From Luteibacter yeojuensis (GTDB lineage Bacteria; Pseudomonadota; Gammaproteobacteria; Xanthomonadales; Rhodanobacteraceae), in NCBI RefSeq assembly GCF_000964085.1, contig NZ_JZRB01000025.1, positions 114,188 through 178,187 on the forward strand: a DNA stretch of 64,000 nucleotides, in the 5' to 3' direction. Positions within the stretch are counted from its first letter, which is position 1; each line of letters opens with the position of its first letter. The notes below the pieces were generated by a model. The model did no database searches. It was not told the DNA's origin and was given only the letters and a program-made list of their open reading frames with translations. A program made the translations under genes and the position numbers. Shown here piece by piece: positions 48,001-56,269 of this stretch.

Positions 48001-51000
48001 GCGATGGTATTGCCACCGAGGGCCACCGTGCCGGTGCCGAGCAAGGTGCCTACGGCCTGCGTGCCGTTGCCGCCGGCGAGGTCGAGCGTGGCGCCCGACG
48101 CGAGGTTCACCGTGCCCGCCGTCGAAAGGCTGCCACCGCCGGCCAGGGCGAGCGTGCCCGCGTTGATGTTGGTGCCGCCGGTGTAAGTGTTCGTGCCCGT
48201 CAGCGTGAGCGTCGCCGCGCCGTCCTTGGTCAGGCTGCCCGCACCGGTCAACGCGCCGCCGAGCGTGAGGGCATTCGTGCCCAGCACGGTGAGGCCCGCG
48301 TTGAGCGCAACGTTATTGGCCAGCGTGACCGGGCCGTTGCTATCCAGCGTGGCGGCACCGCCGACCGTGAGGGTGCCCGTACCGAGGGCACTGTTGTTCC
48401 CGACCACGAGGCCGCCCGCGGTGAGCGTCGTGCCACCGCTGTACGAGCTGGCGCCGTCGAGCGTCTGTACGCCGGCACCCGCCTTGATGAGGCCACCCGT
48501 GCCCGTGATGGCACCGCTGAACGTATGCGCGGCGCCGTTGCCGAACACCAGCGTCTGGTTGCCCAGCGCGACGGTGCTGCCCGCCACGCCGCTGAGCGAG
48601 CCGATGACCTGGCCCGCGCCGCTTGCGCCGATATCGAAGGTCGCACCCGCGCCTGCGAGGTTGACATCGCCTGCGGCTGCGAGCCTGCCGCCCGCGCCGA
48701 GTGCCAGCGTGCCGGCGTTGATCGTCGTGCCGCCGGTGTAGGTGTTCGCACCCGTGAGCGTCAGCGTGGCCGCCCCGTCCTTCACCAGCGCGCCGCCGCC
48801 ACTCAGCACGCCAGCGAGCGCCAGGCTGTTGCTTCCCACCACATCGAGTGTCGTGCCCGCGCCGAGCGTGACGGCATTGCCCAGCGTCACGGCCGAATTC
48901 GCATCCAGCGTGCCGCTGCCGGCGACGGTGAGCGCGCCCGTGCCGAGCGCGCTGTTGTTGCCCACGAGCAAACCGCCCGCGTTGAGCGTGACGCCACCGC
49001 TGAACGTGTTGGCCCCGCCGAGTGCCTGCACGGCCGCACCGTTCTTCACCAGGCCGCCCGTGCCGGTGATGATGCCGTCGTACGCGCCGTTGGCCACGCC
49101 CCCGAGGGTGAGCGTGTTAGCGCCGAGCGTCACCGTGCTGCCCGCCACGCCATTGAGCACGCCGATCGCCTGGTTGCCGCCGGCGCTGATGTCGAAGCCG
49201 GTGCCAGGTGCCGCGAGGGTCACGGCGCCCGTCGGCGCAAGGCTGCCGCCTGCGCCGATGGCGAGCGTGCCCGCGTTGATCAGCGTGCCGCCGGTATACG
49301 TGTTCGTGCCTGTCAGCGTCTCGGTGCCGCTGCCCTGCTTGACGAGGCCGCCGGTACCACCGATCGAGCCACTGAACACACCATTGGTGGGGCCGCCCAG
49401 CGTGATCGTGTTCTGGCCCAGGTTGATGGTGCCATTGCCGAGCAGCGTGCCGATCTGCTGCGTACCGTTGCCAGCGGAGAGATCCAGCGTCGCGCCCGTG
49501 GAGAGGTTCACGATACCCGTGGATGCGAGGCTGGCGCCCGCGCCGAGCGCGAGCGTGCCGGCGTTGATGTTCGTACCGCCCGTGTAGCTATTGGCGCCGT
49601 TGAGCGTAAGGACGGCGGCGCCATTCTTCGTGAGGCCGCCGGTGCCGGTCAGTTGGCCATTGAGCGTCAGCGCGTGGGTGCCGAGCACCGTCACGCCTGC
49701 GTTGAGCGCGATGTTGTTGGCCAGCGCGATCGGCCCGCTGCTGTCGAGCGTGGTCGCGCCATTGACGGTGAGCGTGCCCGTGCCCAGCGCGTTGTTGTTG
49801 CCCACCAGGAGGCCACCGGCACCAACCGTCAGCCCACCGGCGAACGTGCTTGCGCCGCCAAGGGTCAACACACCCGCCCCGTTCTTCTGTAGGCCACCGG
49901 CACCGGTGATGGTGCTGTTCAACGTGGCATCGGCGCCATTGCCGAAGGCAAGGTTGTTCGCGCCGAGGTTGATCGTGCTGCCCGCGACGCCGGTGAGGCC
50001 CGCGACCGTCTGCGCGGCGCCCGCGTTGCTGATGTCGAAGATGCCGCCAGCGCCGGCAAGCGCCACGTTGCCCGTGGCGGCGAGCTTCGCGCCGGCGCCC
50101 AGCGCCAACGTGCCCGCGTTGATCGTCGTCCCGCCGGTATAGCCGTTCACGCCGCCGAGCGTCAGCGTGCTGGCACCGTCCTTGGTGAGGCTGCCTGCGC
50201 CATTCACCGCGCCACCCAGCGTGAGCGCGTTGCTGCCCAGGACGTCGAGGTTCGCGCCGGCTGCGACGCTCACCGTGTTGCCCACGGTAACGGGGGCGCT
50301 CGAATCCAGCGTGGCGTTGCCGCCGACGTTGAGGGCACCCGTGCCCAATGCACCGCCGCTGCCGAGGACAAGGCCACCCGCGTTGAGGTTCACGCCGCCG
50401 GTGAATACGTTCGCGCCGCCCAGCGTGAGCACGGCGGCACCGTTCTTCGTGAGGGTACCCGTACCGGTGAGGACGCCGTTGAGCGCGAGGCTGTTGCTGC
50501 CGGCAACCGTCAGCGCGGCACCCGCGCCCAGGTTCACGTTGTTGGCCGCGATGACGGCCGCGGAGGTGTCGAGCGACACCGCGCCGCCGATATTCAACGC
50601 ACCCGTGCCGAGCGCGCTGCCATTGCCCAGCACCAGTGTCCCGCCCGTAGCGTTGACACCGCCGGTAAAGGTGTTCGCGCCATTCAAGGTCAGTACCGAC
50701 GTGCCGCCCTTCGTCAGCGCACCCGTACCGGCGATGACGCCACCAAGGGTGACGTTCTGCGCACCGGGCAAGGCCAGGATCGCGCCCGCGCCGAGGTTCA
50801 CGGCGTTGGCAAGGTTCAGTGCAGCGCTCGCGCCCAGCGTCGCCGCGCCGCCGACGTTCAGCGCACCCGTGCCAAGGGCATTGTTGTTGCCGAGCTGCAG
50901 CGTGCCGGCATTGAGGTTCACGCCACCGGAGAAGCTGTTCGCACCCGCCAGCGTGAGTGTGCTGGCGCCGTTCTTGGTGAGGCTACCCGTGCCAGCGACT

Positions 51001-53813
51001 ACGCCGCCCAGGGTCAGGTTGTTCGAGCCCGGCAGGGTGAGCGCCGCGCCGAGGTTTACGTTGTTCAGCAGGGTATAGGCCGCGTTGGCATCCAGCGTCC
51101 CCGCACCGCTCACGGTCAACGTGCCGGTGCCGAGCGCCGCCGGATTGCCCACGACGATGCCGCCCGCGGCGAGATTGAGGCCGCCACTGAAGGTGTTGGC
51201 GCCGCCAAGCGTCTGCACGCCCGACCCCACCTTCACCAGGCCGCCCGTACCGGTGATGATGCCATCGAACGTCTGGTTGCTCGCATCACCGAAGGTCAGC
51301 GTATTCGCGCCGAGGCTGACGCCCGTGCCGAGCACGCCGCTGAGGGCGCCAATCGTCTGGTTGCCCGCACCCGAGATATCGAAGATGGACGTGCCCAACA
51401 GGTTCACCGCGCCCGTGGCGGCGAGGCTCGCGCCCGCACCGAGCTTCACCGTGCCCGCGTTCGCCGTGAGGCCGCCGGTGAACGTGTTGGCGCCGTTGAG
51501 GGTGAGCGTGGTCGTGCCGTTCTTGACGACACCGCCCGCACCCGAAACCGGCCCATTGAGAGTCATGGCCTGCGTACCAGGCAGGTTGAGCGTGCTACCC
51601 GAGCCGAGGGCGACCGCATTGCCGACCGTGCGTGCCCCCGTGCCATCGAGCGACACGCTGGCATTGGTACCGACCGCCAGCGTGCCGGTGCCGAGGGCGT
51701 TATCGCTGCCCAGCAGCAGGCCGCCGCCGGTGATCGTCGTTCCCCCTGCGTAGCTGTTGTTGCCGCCCAGCGTCAGTACCGAGGGGCCGTTCTTCGCGAG
51801 GGCGCCGGCCCCCGAGATCGTGCCGGCCAGCCCGAGCGCCTGGGCGCCGGGCAGCGTAAGCGTCGAGCCCGCGCCCAGGGTCACGGCATTGGCAAGCGAA
51901 AGGCCTGGCGCGGTCGCATCGAGCGACGTGGACGCGCCCACCGACAGCGTGCCGGTGCCCAGCGCCGCGTTGTTACCGACGAGCAGGCCGCCGCCATTCA
52001 GCGCGACACCGCCCGAGAAGGTGTTCGCCCCCGACAGCGTCTGCGTGCCCGCGCCTACCTTCACCAGGCCGCCCGTGCCATTGATGGTGCCGGCATACGC
52101 CGTGCTGGTGCCCAGCCCACCCAGCGTGAGCGTGGTGCTGCCGAGTGAAAGCACGCCGCCCGTGCCGGCGAGCGAGCCGATGGTCTGGTTCGGCGCCGCC
52201 GAGAGATCGATGGTGGTGCCCGCCGCCAGCGAAAGCGCGGTCGTGGGCGAGAACGACCCCGACGCACCCAGCGCGATCCCGCCGCCCGCCACGCTGACAT
52301 TGCCGGTGAGCGAATTGGCGCCGTTGATGACGAGGTTACCCGCACCGCTCTTGGTGAGGTTGCCCGCGCCGCTCAAGGTGCCGTTGAGCGTCACCGCCTG
52401 GCTCCCGAGCAGGTTCAGCGTACCGCCCGCGTTGATGACCAGGTTGTTCGCCAGCGCGTAGTTCGCCGCGGAGGTATCGAGCGTGGCGGTGCCGCCGACG
52501 GTGAGCGTGCCGGTGCCCAGGCCCTTCGCGTTGCTGAGCAGGATGCCGCCAGCGTTGAGGTTGACCCCACCCGTGAAGAGGTTCGTGCCACCCAGCGTGA
52601 CCACCCCGCTGCTCGACACATTGAGCCCGCCCGCGCCGGACAGCACGCCACCGAGCGTGAGCGCCGAGGTGCCGCCGATGCCCAGGCGACCATTCAGCGT
52701 GATGGCGTTGCCGAGCGAGAGGCCGCCCACCGTCGGTGCGATGGTGCCACCGTTCACGGTCAACGCGCCCGCGCCGAAGGCGGCGCCATTGTCGAAATTC
52801 ACCAGGCCATCGACGAGCGTGGTATCGAGGCCGGCCACGGGGCCGCTCAACGTCCATGTGCCGCTGTTGACGCGCAGGTGCTCGAACGCCTGGTACTGGC
52901 TGCTGGCGATGGTGCCAGACGCGCCACTGGTGCCCGAGCCCGGACCCGTCGGCGTGTTCTGCAGTATCAGCGTGTCGTTCCCGGAGGTGCCACCGTAAAC
53001 GACGCCGGGGCCAGAAAGATTCACGCCGATGCTGGCGAGCCCGAGGTTGGCTTGCACGCCGTTGGAGGCCACGCTGGAACCCGAGACGGCCGTGAACGTG
53101 TTGCCAGCGACGCTGTTGCCAAGGTTCACGCTACCCTGAACGGTGCCACTGTTGAGGAACGTGTTGCCGCCAGTGGTGGCCGCTGCGAAACCTACCCGGC
53201 CCGTGATGCTGCCGTGGTTCACGAAGTTGGTTTGCGCGCCGCCATACGACACGATGCCGACCGCGTCCGCGGCCGTGACAGCCCCGCTGCCCAGCAGCGA
53301 CATCTCGATGTTTCCGTCGTTCGTGATGTTCGTCGTGCTGCCAGCGACATTCTGCACGCCGATCGACTGGCCGCCCAACAGCAACAGCGAGCCGACGTTG
53401 AACACGCCGCGGATGGTGCCGCCCACCTGGTTGTTGAGGGTTACGGCGTTGGTGCCCGAATTCACGGCCGAAACGGCGCCAGTGATCAAGGTGATGCCAC
53501 CGCCGATCGACGGGTCGATGACGCCCGCATTGTTGAGCGTCAAGCCATTGCCGGTGAAGTTCAACGACGACGTGGTGGCAATGACCGGCGATGTCAGGAC
53601 ACCGCTGCCCGTGACATTCACGGTCACGTTGTTGCCCGTGATCGTGGGCTGGCCGTAGATGGTGGTGCCGCAGGTATAGGTCGTGCCGACGACGGAGCAC
53701 GCCTGCGCGGATGCCAGCGAAGGCAACAAGGGCGCGGTGAACAACGCAGCCATGGCGAGGTAGATGCCCTTCCGGCGCGGAAGGCGGGTGGTGCTGACGG
53801 CGCGCGCATTCAT
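42015..53813 (-). CDS. Giant autotransporter adhesin-like protein with PATR repeats
   Basis: This encodes 3932 residues. The ATG at 53811-53813 has AGGGGAA upstream; the open frame continues 55 codons further but lacks a ribosome site. A signal peptide (GIYLAMAALFTAPLLPSLASAQA) leads to an N-terminal beta-helical region with a Cys pair (ACSVVGTTYTCG). From about residue 300 to 3300 come dozens of PATR-type repeats (GAGSLTKNGASTLTLGGANTFSGG, INAGTLALGAGGSLA). A linker and then a C-terminal beta-barrel (about 3650-3932) follow, ending in NLGVRWTF with the terminal Phe expected for BAM insertion. The passenger is exposed at the surface; adhesion or autoaggregation is likely. Repeats are nearly Cys-free. 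Divergent from the AsmA gene. Confidence 0.93.
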   Translation of the reverse strand: MNARAVSTTRLPRRKGIYLAMAALFTAPLLPSLASAQACSVVGTTYTCGTTIYGQPTITGNNVTVNVTGSGVLTSPVIATTSSLNFTGNGLTLNNAGVIDPSIGGGITLITGAVSAVNSGTNAVTLNNQVGGTIRGVFNVGSLLLLGGQSIGVQNVAGSTTNITNDGNIEMSLLGSGAVTAADAVGIVSYGGAQTNFVNHGSITGRVGFAAATTGGNTFLNSGTVQGSVNLGNSVAGNTFTAVSGSSVASNGVQANLGLASIGVNLSGPGVVYGGTSGNDTLILQNTPTGPGSGTSGASGTIASSQYQAFEHLRVNSGTWTLSGPVAGLDTTLVDGLVNFDNGAAFGAGALTVNGGTIAPTVGGLSLGNAITLNGRLGIGGTSALTLGGVLSGAGGLNVSSSGVVTLGGTNLFTGGVNLNAGGILLSNAKGLGTGTLTVGGTATLDTSAANYALANNLVINAGGTLNLLGSQAVTLNGTLSGAGNLTKSGAGNLVINGANSLTGNVSVAGGGIALGASGSFSPTTALSLAAGTTIDLSAAPNQTIGSLAGTGGVLSLGSTTLTLGGLGTSTAYAGTINGTGGLVKVGAGTQTLSGANTFSGGVALNGGGLLVGNNAALGTGTLSVGASTSLDATAPGLSLANAVTLGAGSTLTLPGAQALGLAGTISGAGALAKNGPSVLTLGGNNSYAGGTTITGGGLLLGSDNALGTGTLAVGTNASVSLDGTGARTVGNAVALGSGSTLNLPGTQAMTLNGPVSGAGGVVKNGTTTLTLNGANTFTGGLTANAGTVKLGAGASLAATGAVNLLGTSIFDISGAGNQTIGALSGVLGTGVSLGANTLTFGDASNQTFDGIITGTGGLVKVGSGVQTLGGANTFSGGLNLAAGGIVVGNPAALGTGTLTVSGAGTLDANAAYTLLNNVNLGAALTLPGSNNLTLGGVVAGTGSLTKNGASTLTLAGANSFSGGVNLNAGTLQLGNNNALGTGALNVGGAATLGASAALNLANAVNLGAGAILALPGAQNVTLGGVIAGTGALTKGGTSVLTLNGANTFTGGVNATGGTLVLGNGSALGTGALNIGGAVSLDTSAAVIAANNVNLGAGAALTVAGSNSLALNGVLTGTGTLTKNGAAVLTLGGANVFTGGVNLNAGGLVLGSGGALGTGALNVGGNATLDSSAPVTVGNTVSVAAGANLDVLGSNALTLGGAVNGAGSLTKDGASTLTLGGVNGYTGGTTINAGTLALGAGAKLAATGNVALAGAGGIFDISNAGAAQTVAGLTGVAGSTINLGANNLAFGNGADATLNSTITGAGGLQKNGAGVLTLGGASTFAGGLTVGAGGLLVGNNNALGTGTLTVNGATTLDSSGPIALANNIALNAGVTVLGTHALTLNGQLTGTGGLTKNGAAVLTLNGANSYTGGTNINAGTLALGAGASLASTGIVNLSTGATLDLSAGNGTQQIGTLLGNGTINLGQNTITLGGPTNGVFSGSIGGTGGLVKQGSGTETLTGTNTYTGGTLINAGTLAIGAGGSLAPTGAVTLAAPGTGFDISAGGNQAIGVLNGVAGSTVTLGANTLTLGGVANGAYDGIITGTGGLVKNGAAVQALGGANTFSGGVTLNAGGLLVGNNSALGTGALTVAGSGTLDANSAVTLGNAVTLGAGTTLDVVGSNSLALAGVLSGGGALVKDGAATLTLTGANTYTGGTTINAGTLALGAGGRLAAAGDVNLAGAGATFDIGASGAGQVIGSLSGVAGSTVALGNQTLVFGNGAAHTFSGAITGTGGLIKAGAGVQTLDGASSYSGGTTLTAGGLVVGNNSALGTGTLTVGGAATLDSNGPVTLANNVALNAGLTVLGTNALTLGGALTGAGSLTKDGAATLTLTGTNTYTGGTNINAGTLALAGGGSLSTAGTVNLASGATLDLAGGNGTQAVGTLLGTGTVALGGNTIAMGGVADGTFGGTINGTGGLVKEGTGTQTLTGTSTFTGGTTINAGTLALRAGGSLAATGAVTLAAPGTLFDISGGGQQAIGSLGGVAGSAVSLGGNTLTLGGVGDATYGGTIGGTGGLVKNGAGVQVLAGANTYTGGTTIAGGTLALGAGGSLAASGDVNLASPGATFDISASGANQTVGSLAGVGGTNVNLGANTLTFGNAADEVLDSVVSGTGGLVKVGAGIETLGGANTFSGGVTLVAGGLVAGNDAALGTGTLTVAGASTLDSTGPVALGNNVVLNAGLSVPGTNDLTLNGNISGTGSLTKGGARLLTLNGANSYTGGTYINAGTLALGANASLYANGIVYLASGAVFDLSAGNGTQQFGTLEGSGLVNIGGNNIVVGGPADGTFSGSIGGTGSLTKVGTGTETLTGTNTYTGGTYIDAGILAIGAGGSLAANGAVSLVSAGTGFDISAGGDQSIGVLNGVAGSDVTLGANTLTLGGVANGTFDGLISGTGALVKNGAGVQALGGANTFSGGVTLNAGGLVLGDAGALGTGALSVGGSGTLDTSTALNIGNDVDLAAGATLDLLGSNAVTFGGAFSGAGGLVKDGASTVTLTGANTYTGGTTVNAGTLAIGAGGSLSATGPLSLAGTGTFDISAAGGTQAVGSLAGSAGTNVTLGGNSLALGGSTNNAYDGVITGSGGLIKNGAGTQTLNGANTFTGGVALNDGGLVVGNDAALGTGTLTVGGASTLDANTAVTLANAVVLNAGLTVAGSNDLTLNGDISGTGSLSKDGAAILTLNGTNTYTGGTYINAGTLALGAGASLASTGIVNLASGATFDLSAGNGTQQFGTLVGDGTVNIGANALVVGGPTDGTFGGSIAGTGSLTKVGTGVETLTGTNTYTGGTYIDEGTLALGLGGSLSPTGAVTLVNAGTTFDIAGGGDQQVGSLNGVAGSSVALGGNALTINGTGNSSLDSTISGAGGRLIKNGAALLALRGANTFTGGVQLNQGTLVVGNNAALGTGDLTVGGAATLDADTPTTLANNVTLGAGLTVAGTSDLGLAGVVSGAGGLTKNGNATLTLTGANTYTGGTTINAGTLSLGAGGSLAPDANVTLAGTGTFDIGAGTDQAIGTLNGVAGSTVSLGGHVLTLGSDAAATIDSTITGAGGIVKNGAGVLSLGGPNTFGGGITVNGGGLLLGNDAALGTGTLTVGGDATLDGTAPLSLANNIALNAGLTLGNHDMTLGGTIGGNGRLFKINLARVTINGNNTYTGGTTVTGGGVVVGNDNALGTGDLAIDGATLTAGAPTVTLPNAVGIGSNGVTVDGDNVLTLDGPVSGSGGIDKEGTGTLTLGGSLGDYTGGLTVNGRILNATDNYTGGVAIGAGGTTNLNGNDNNVTVAGPVAGTLNTAGGDVNVSYGNLPGVTGTVNGTPGTTLNITGDGEGTLPNGVFNNIGNLDTGSGTLSVGQGTSVTFSGGTTVPGNLVVNGTLGGGPVTVGNGGSVVGGGTITGPVNVGGGTIAPSGVPGASGAAAGTGTAGTVLTTGGITLGSGSTTVIRTTPEGTSDSIVSTGASTVGGKLVTTSSKGTFKPVTRFVVLRSTGGITGSYATVDKGDLPFLDVGITQDNANVYLWVSQAGTGGPVTPGGEGTPINQFPGQTPNQQGMTNALQNAAAAGGDPLPELLGAIRGLHSGEALRAFDSLTGETYASTAQAELTGQAQYQDSLFDRLRLARDTGERGTAAWAVPYTSSSNLASSANVARADYRIHGIIVGVDTDVTPDLRLGAHINLANARNEVHSRGDYTDTDEAAIGVHALYFNDKQFWVEGLASYGWHDAESRRRVAVGTLNPEVNGDYDGKATNAALEGGYRFNVGEGLHLEPFVGAYYSKVKYDSFTEKDGGDADLKVGKASASSMQYGAGVRLSGDMDLGVDGTKLHPIAMVRYMHNTKDDNVSVNNSFAGLPTDSFQVEGSRPMRNHWQGALGVSFDITPKASTYVYYSADRGSHTKSDAVNLGVRWTF

Positions 53814-54035
53814 CGTTGTTCCCCTGCCATGTCCATGGTGGTTTGGGGGGCAGAGTAGGCAGCGGCGCCACGGTGCGACTGCACGAATGAGGCAATGGCA
53901 TAAGCGGAAAAGGCACGTTTTGTTTCCGCGTTCGTCACGCGGCACATACGTTGCTAAACCGCCGGCTTCCGCGAACACATAATCTTGGCGCCTGCCGCGA
54001 TACCCCTAGGCGCTAATAGATAAGGAGGGCGGGCG

Positions 54036-56183
54036 ATGCGGCGAGGCCGGAAAATACTGGCGTGGGTGGTAGGCATCATCGTCGTGCTGATCGTCGCGGT
54101 GATCCTCTTCGTAGCCTTTTTCGACTGGAACCGGTTGAAGCCCACCATCAACGAGAAGGTATCCGAAGCGATCGGCCGCCCCTTTGCCATCCAGGGCGAC
54201 ATCACGGCGCACTGGGCGCGCGAACCCGGCCAGGGTGGGCTGGTGGCCTTGATCCCCTGGCCGCACTTCACCGCCCGCGATATCAACGTCACCAACCCGA
54301 GCTGGGCAAAGAACAACCGTTTTGCCCACCTTGATACGGTCGACTTCCGCATCGCGCCCTTCCCCCTGATAGCCCACCGCATCGTCATCCCCGAGATCCG
54401 CCTCGGCCAGCCCACCATCGCGCTGGAGCGGCAGAAGAACGGGACCAACACGTGGACCTTTAAACTGCCCGAGAGCAGCGGGCCGTCGGAATGGCAGCTC
54501 GAGCTCAACGCCATCGCGTTCGACAAGGGCCACGTGGACTTCGACGACGCCCAGATGCAGATCAAGATGGGCATCGACGTGACGCCACTCGGTAAGGGCA
54601 TCCCGTTCGACGAAATCATGGCGCAGCAGGAAAAGGATTCGCGCGCGCAGGCCAACAAGACCACTGGCGCCAGCAGCAAGCAGATGGCGAAGAGCGACGC
54701 CGACGAGAAGGACCGCCAGGACGACACCAAGCGCAAGCAGGTTTACCTGTTCGCGTGGGACGCCAAGGGCACGTACAAGAAATCGACCGTGGCCGCCAAG
54801 GCCAAGACCGGTGGCGTGCTCGCGCTACGCGACGCCAACCGCCCCTTCCCTGTCCAGGCCGATGCACGCTTTGGTGACACGCACATCGCGTTCGTGGGCA
54901 CGCTTACCGACCCGATCAACCTGGGTGCGCTCGATATCCGCCTGTGGTTTTCGGGCACCAGCATGTCGCACCTCTACGACCTCACCGGCGTGACGCTGCC
55001 CGATACCCCGCCGTTCGCGACGGAAGGCCACCTCAAGGCCAACCTCAAGAAGAACGCCAGCACGTTCACGTACGAGAACTTCAGCGGCAAGGTGGGCAGC
55101 AGCGACCTGGGTGGCACGCTTACCTTCGATACCGGCGGCAAGCGGCCCAGCCTTACCGGCAACCTCAAGTCGAACCAGCTGCTCTTCAGCGACCTCGCAC
55201 CACTGATCGGTGGCGGCTCCGATGCCGAGAAAGCCGAACGCGGCGACGTGAAAAAACAGCCCGGCGACAAGGTGCTGCCGGTGGAGCCGTTCAAGACCGA
55301 TCGCTGGAACGCCATGGACGCCGACGTGCGCTTCGTGGGCGCGAAGATCGTCCATGGCGAGCGGCTGCCCATCAGCAACGTCGAGACGCACCTCATCATG
55401 AAGGATGCCGTGCTGACGCTTGATCCGCTGAAGTTCGGCGTGGCCGGCGGCACGGTGGGCAGCAACATCCGCCTGGATGGCGCCAGCGAACCGCTCAAGG
55501 GCCGCCTGAACCTCGGTGCGCGCCACCTGAAGCTCAAGGAACTGTTCCCCACCTTCGCGCCGATGCAGACCAGCTTCGGCGAAATGAACGGCGATGCGTC
55601 GTTCACGGCCACCGGCAATTCGCCCGCCGCCCTGCTTGGCTCATCCAACGGCGAACTGAAACTGCTGATCAACGACGGCGCGGTGAGTTCGTCGCTGCTC
55701 GAGCTGGCCGGCCTCAACGTGGGCAGCTACGTGGTCAACCGGTTCTTCGGCGATGACGTGGTGCACATCAACTGCATGGCGGCCGACATGGTGGCCACCA
55801 ATGGCGTCATGGAGTCACGCATCTTCGCCCTCGATACCGAGAAGGCCCTCATCAACGTCAATGGCGACATCAACTTCAAGGACGAGAAGCTCAATCTTGA
55901 TATCGTGCCGCACACCAAGGGCTTCCGCGTGTTCTCGCTGCGCTCGCCCCTCTACGTGCACGGTACGTTCGCCAACCCGTCGCCGGGCGTGCATGCCGGC
56001 CCGCTTATCCTGCGTGGCGGCGGCGCCGTGGCGCTGTTCTTCGCCGCACCCGTGGCCGCGCTGGCTCCCCTGATGGTGCCCGAGAGCGGCAAGGCCAACG
56101 CCGTGACCTGCCAGCCGCTGCTGGACGACATCAAGAGCAACCCGCCCAAGGCCCCACCCCCGGGCAAGACCAACACCAAGTGA
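54036..56183 (+). CDS. AsmA family protein
   Basis: This encodes 715 residues; GGAGG stands seven bases before the ATG. One N-terminal membrane helix (ILAWVVGIIVVLIVAVILFVAFFDWN) anchors a large periplasmic part. The family N-terminal block (LKPTINEKVSEAIGRPFAIQGDI, WPHFTARDINVTNP) and the C-terminal AsmA_2-like domain (MQTSFGEMNGDASFTATGNSPAALLGSSNGELKLLINDGAVSSSLLEL in segments) are present. AsmA-type proteins are thought to bridge the envelope and help move phospholipids. The C-terminus ends in a Pro/Lys tail (KAPPPGKTNTK). Confidence 0.9.
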   Translation: MRRGRKILAWVVGIIVVLIVAVILFVAFFDWNRLKPTINEKVSEAIGRPFAIQGDITAHWAREPGQGGLVALIPWPHFTARDINVTNPSWAKNNRFAHLDTVDFRIAPFPLIAHRIVIPEIRLGQPTIALERQKNGTNTWTFKLPESSGPSEWQLELNAIAFDKGHVDFDDAQMQIKMGIDVTPLGKGIPFDEIMAQQEKDSRAQANKTTGASSKQMAKSDADEKDRQDDTKRKQVYLFAWDAKGTYKKSTVAAKAKTGGVLALRDANRPFPVQADARFGDTHIAFVGTLTDPINLGALDIRLWFSGTSMSHLYDLTGVTLPDTPPFATEGHLKANLKKNASTFTYENFSGKVGSSDLGGTLTFDTGGKRPSLTGNLKSNQLLFSDLAPLIGGGSDAEKAERGDVKKQPGDKVLPVEPFKTDRWNAMDADVRFVGAKIVHGERLPISNVETHLIMKDAVLTLDPLKFGVAGGTVGSNIRLDGASEPLKGRLNLGARHLKLKELFPTFAPMQTSFGEMNGDASFTATGNSPAALLGSSNGELKLLINDGAVSSSLLELAGLNVGSYVVNRFFGDDVVHINCMAADMVATNGVMESRIFALDTEKALINVNGDINFKDEKLNLDIVPHTKGFRVFSLRSPLYVHGTFANPSPGVHAGPLILRGGGAVALFFAAPVAALAPLMVPESGKANAVTCQPLLDDIKSNPPKAPPPGKTNTK

Positions 56184-56189
56184 GGCTTG

Positions 56190-56260
56190 TGTAGGAGCGC
56201 GCTCGCGCGCGATGCCCTGTACGCTACGTGCAGGCCCATCGCGCGCGAGCGCGCTCCCAC
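56190..56260. repeat. Inverted REP pair abutting the start of the EamA gene
   Basis: REP 56190-56213 and inverse 56238-56260. The second ends nine bases before the ATG at 56270, occupying the place of a ribosome-binding site. Confidence 0.8.
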
Positions 56261-56269
56261 TCAAGACTC

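Noticed and set aside
41901..52998. Many long plus-strand frames (up to about 1000 codons) opposite the autotransporter gene
   Set aside because: They are mirror images of the Gly/Thr/Asn-rich repeats, have Pro/Val/Ser- or Arg/Ala-only composition and no ribosome sites. The minus-strand protein has signal, repeats and barrel in one frame.
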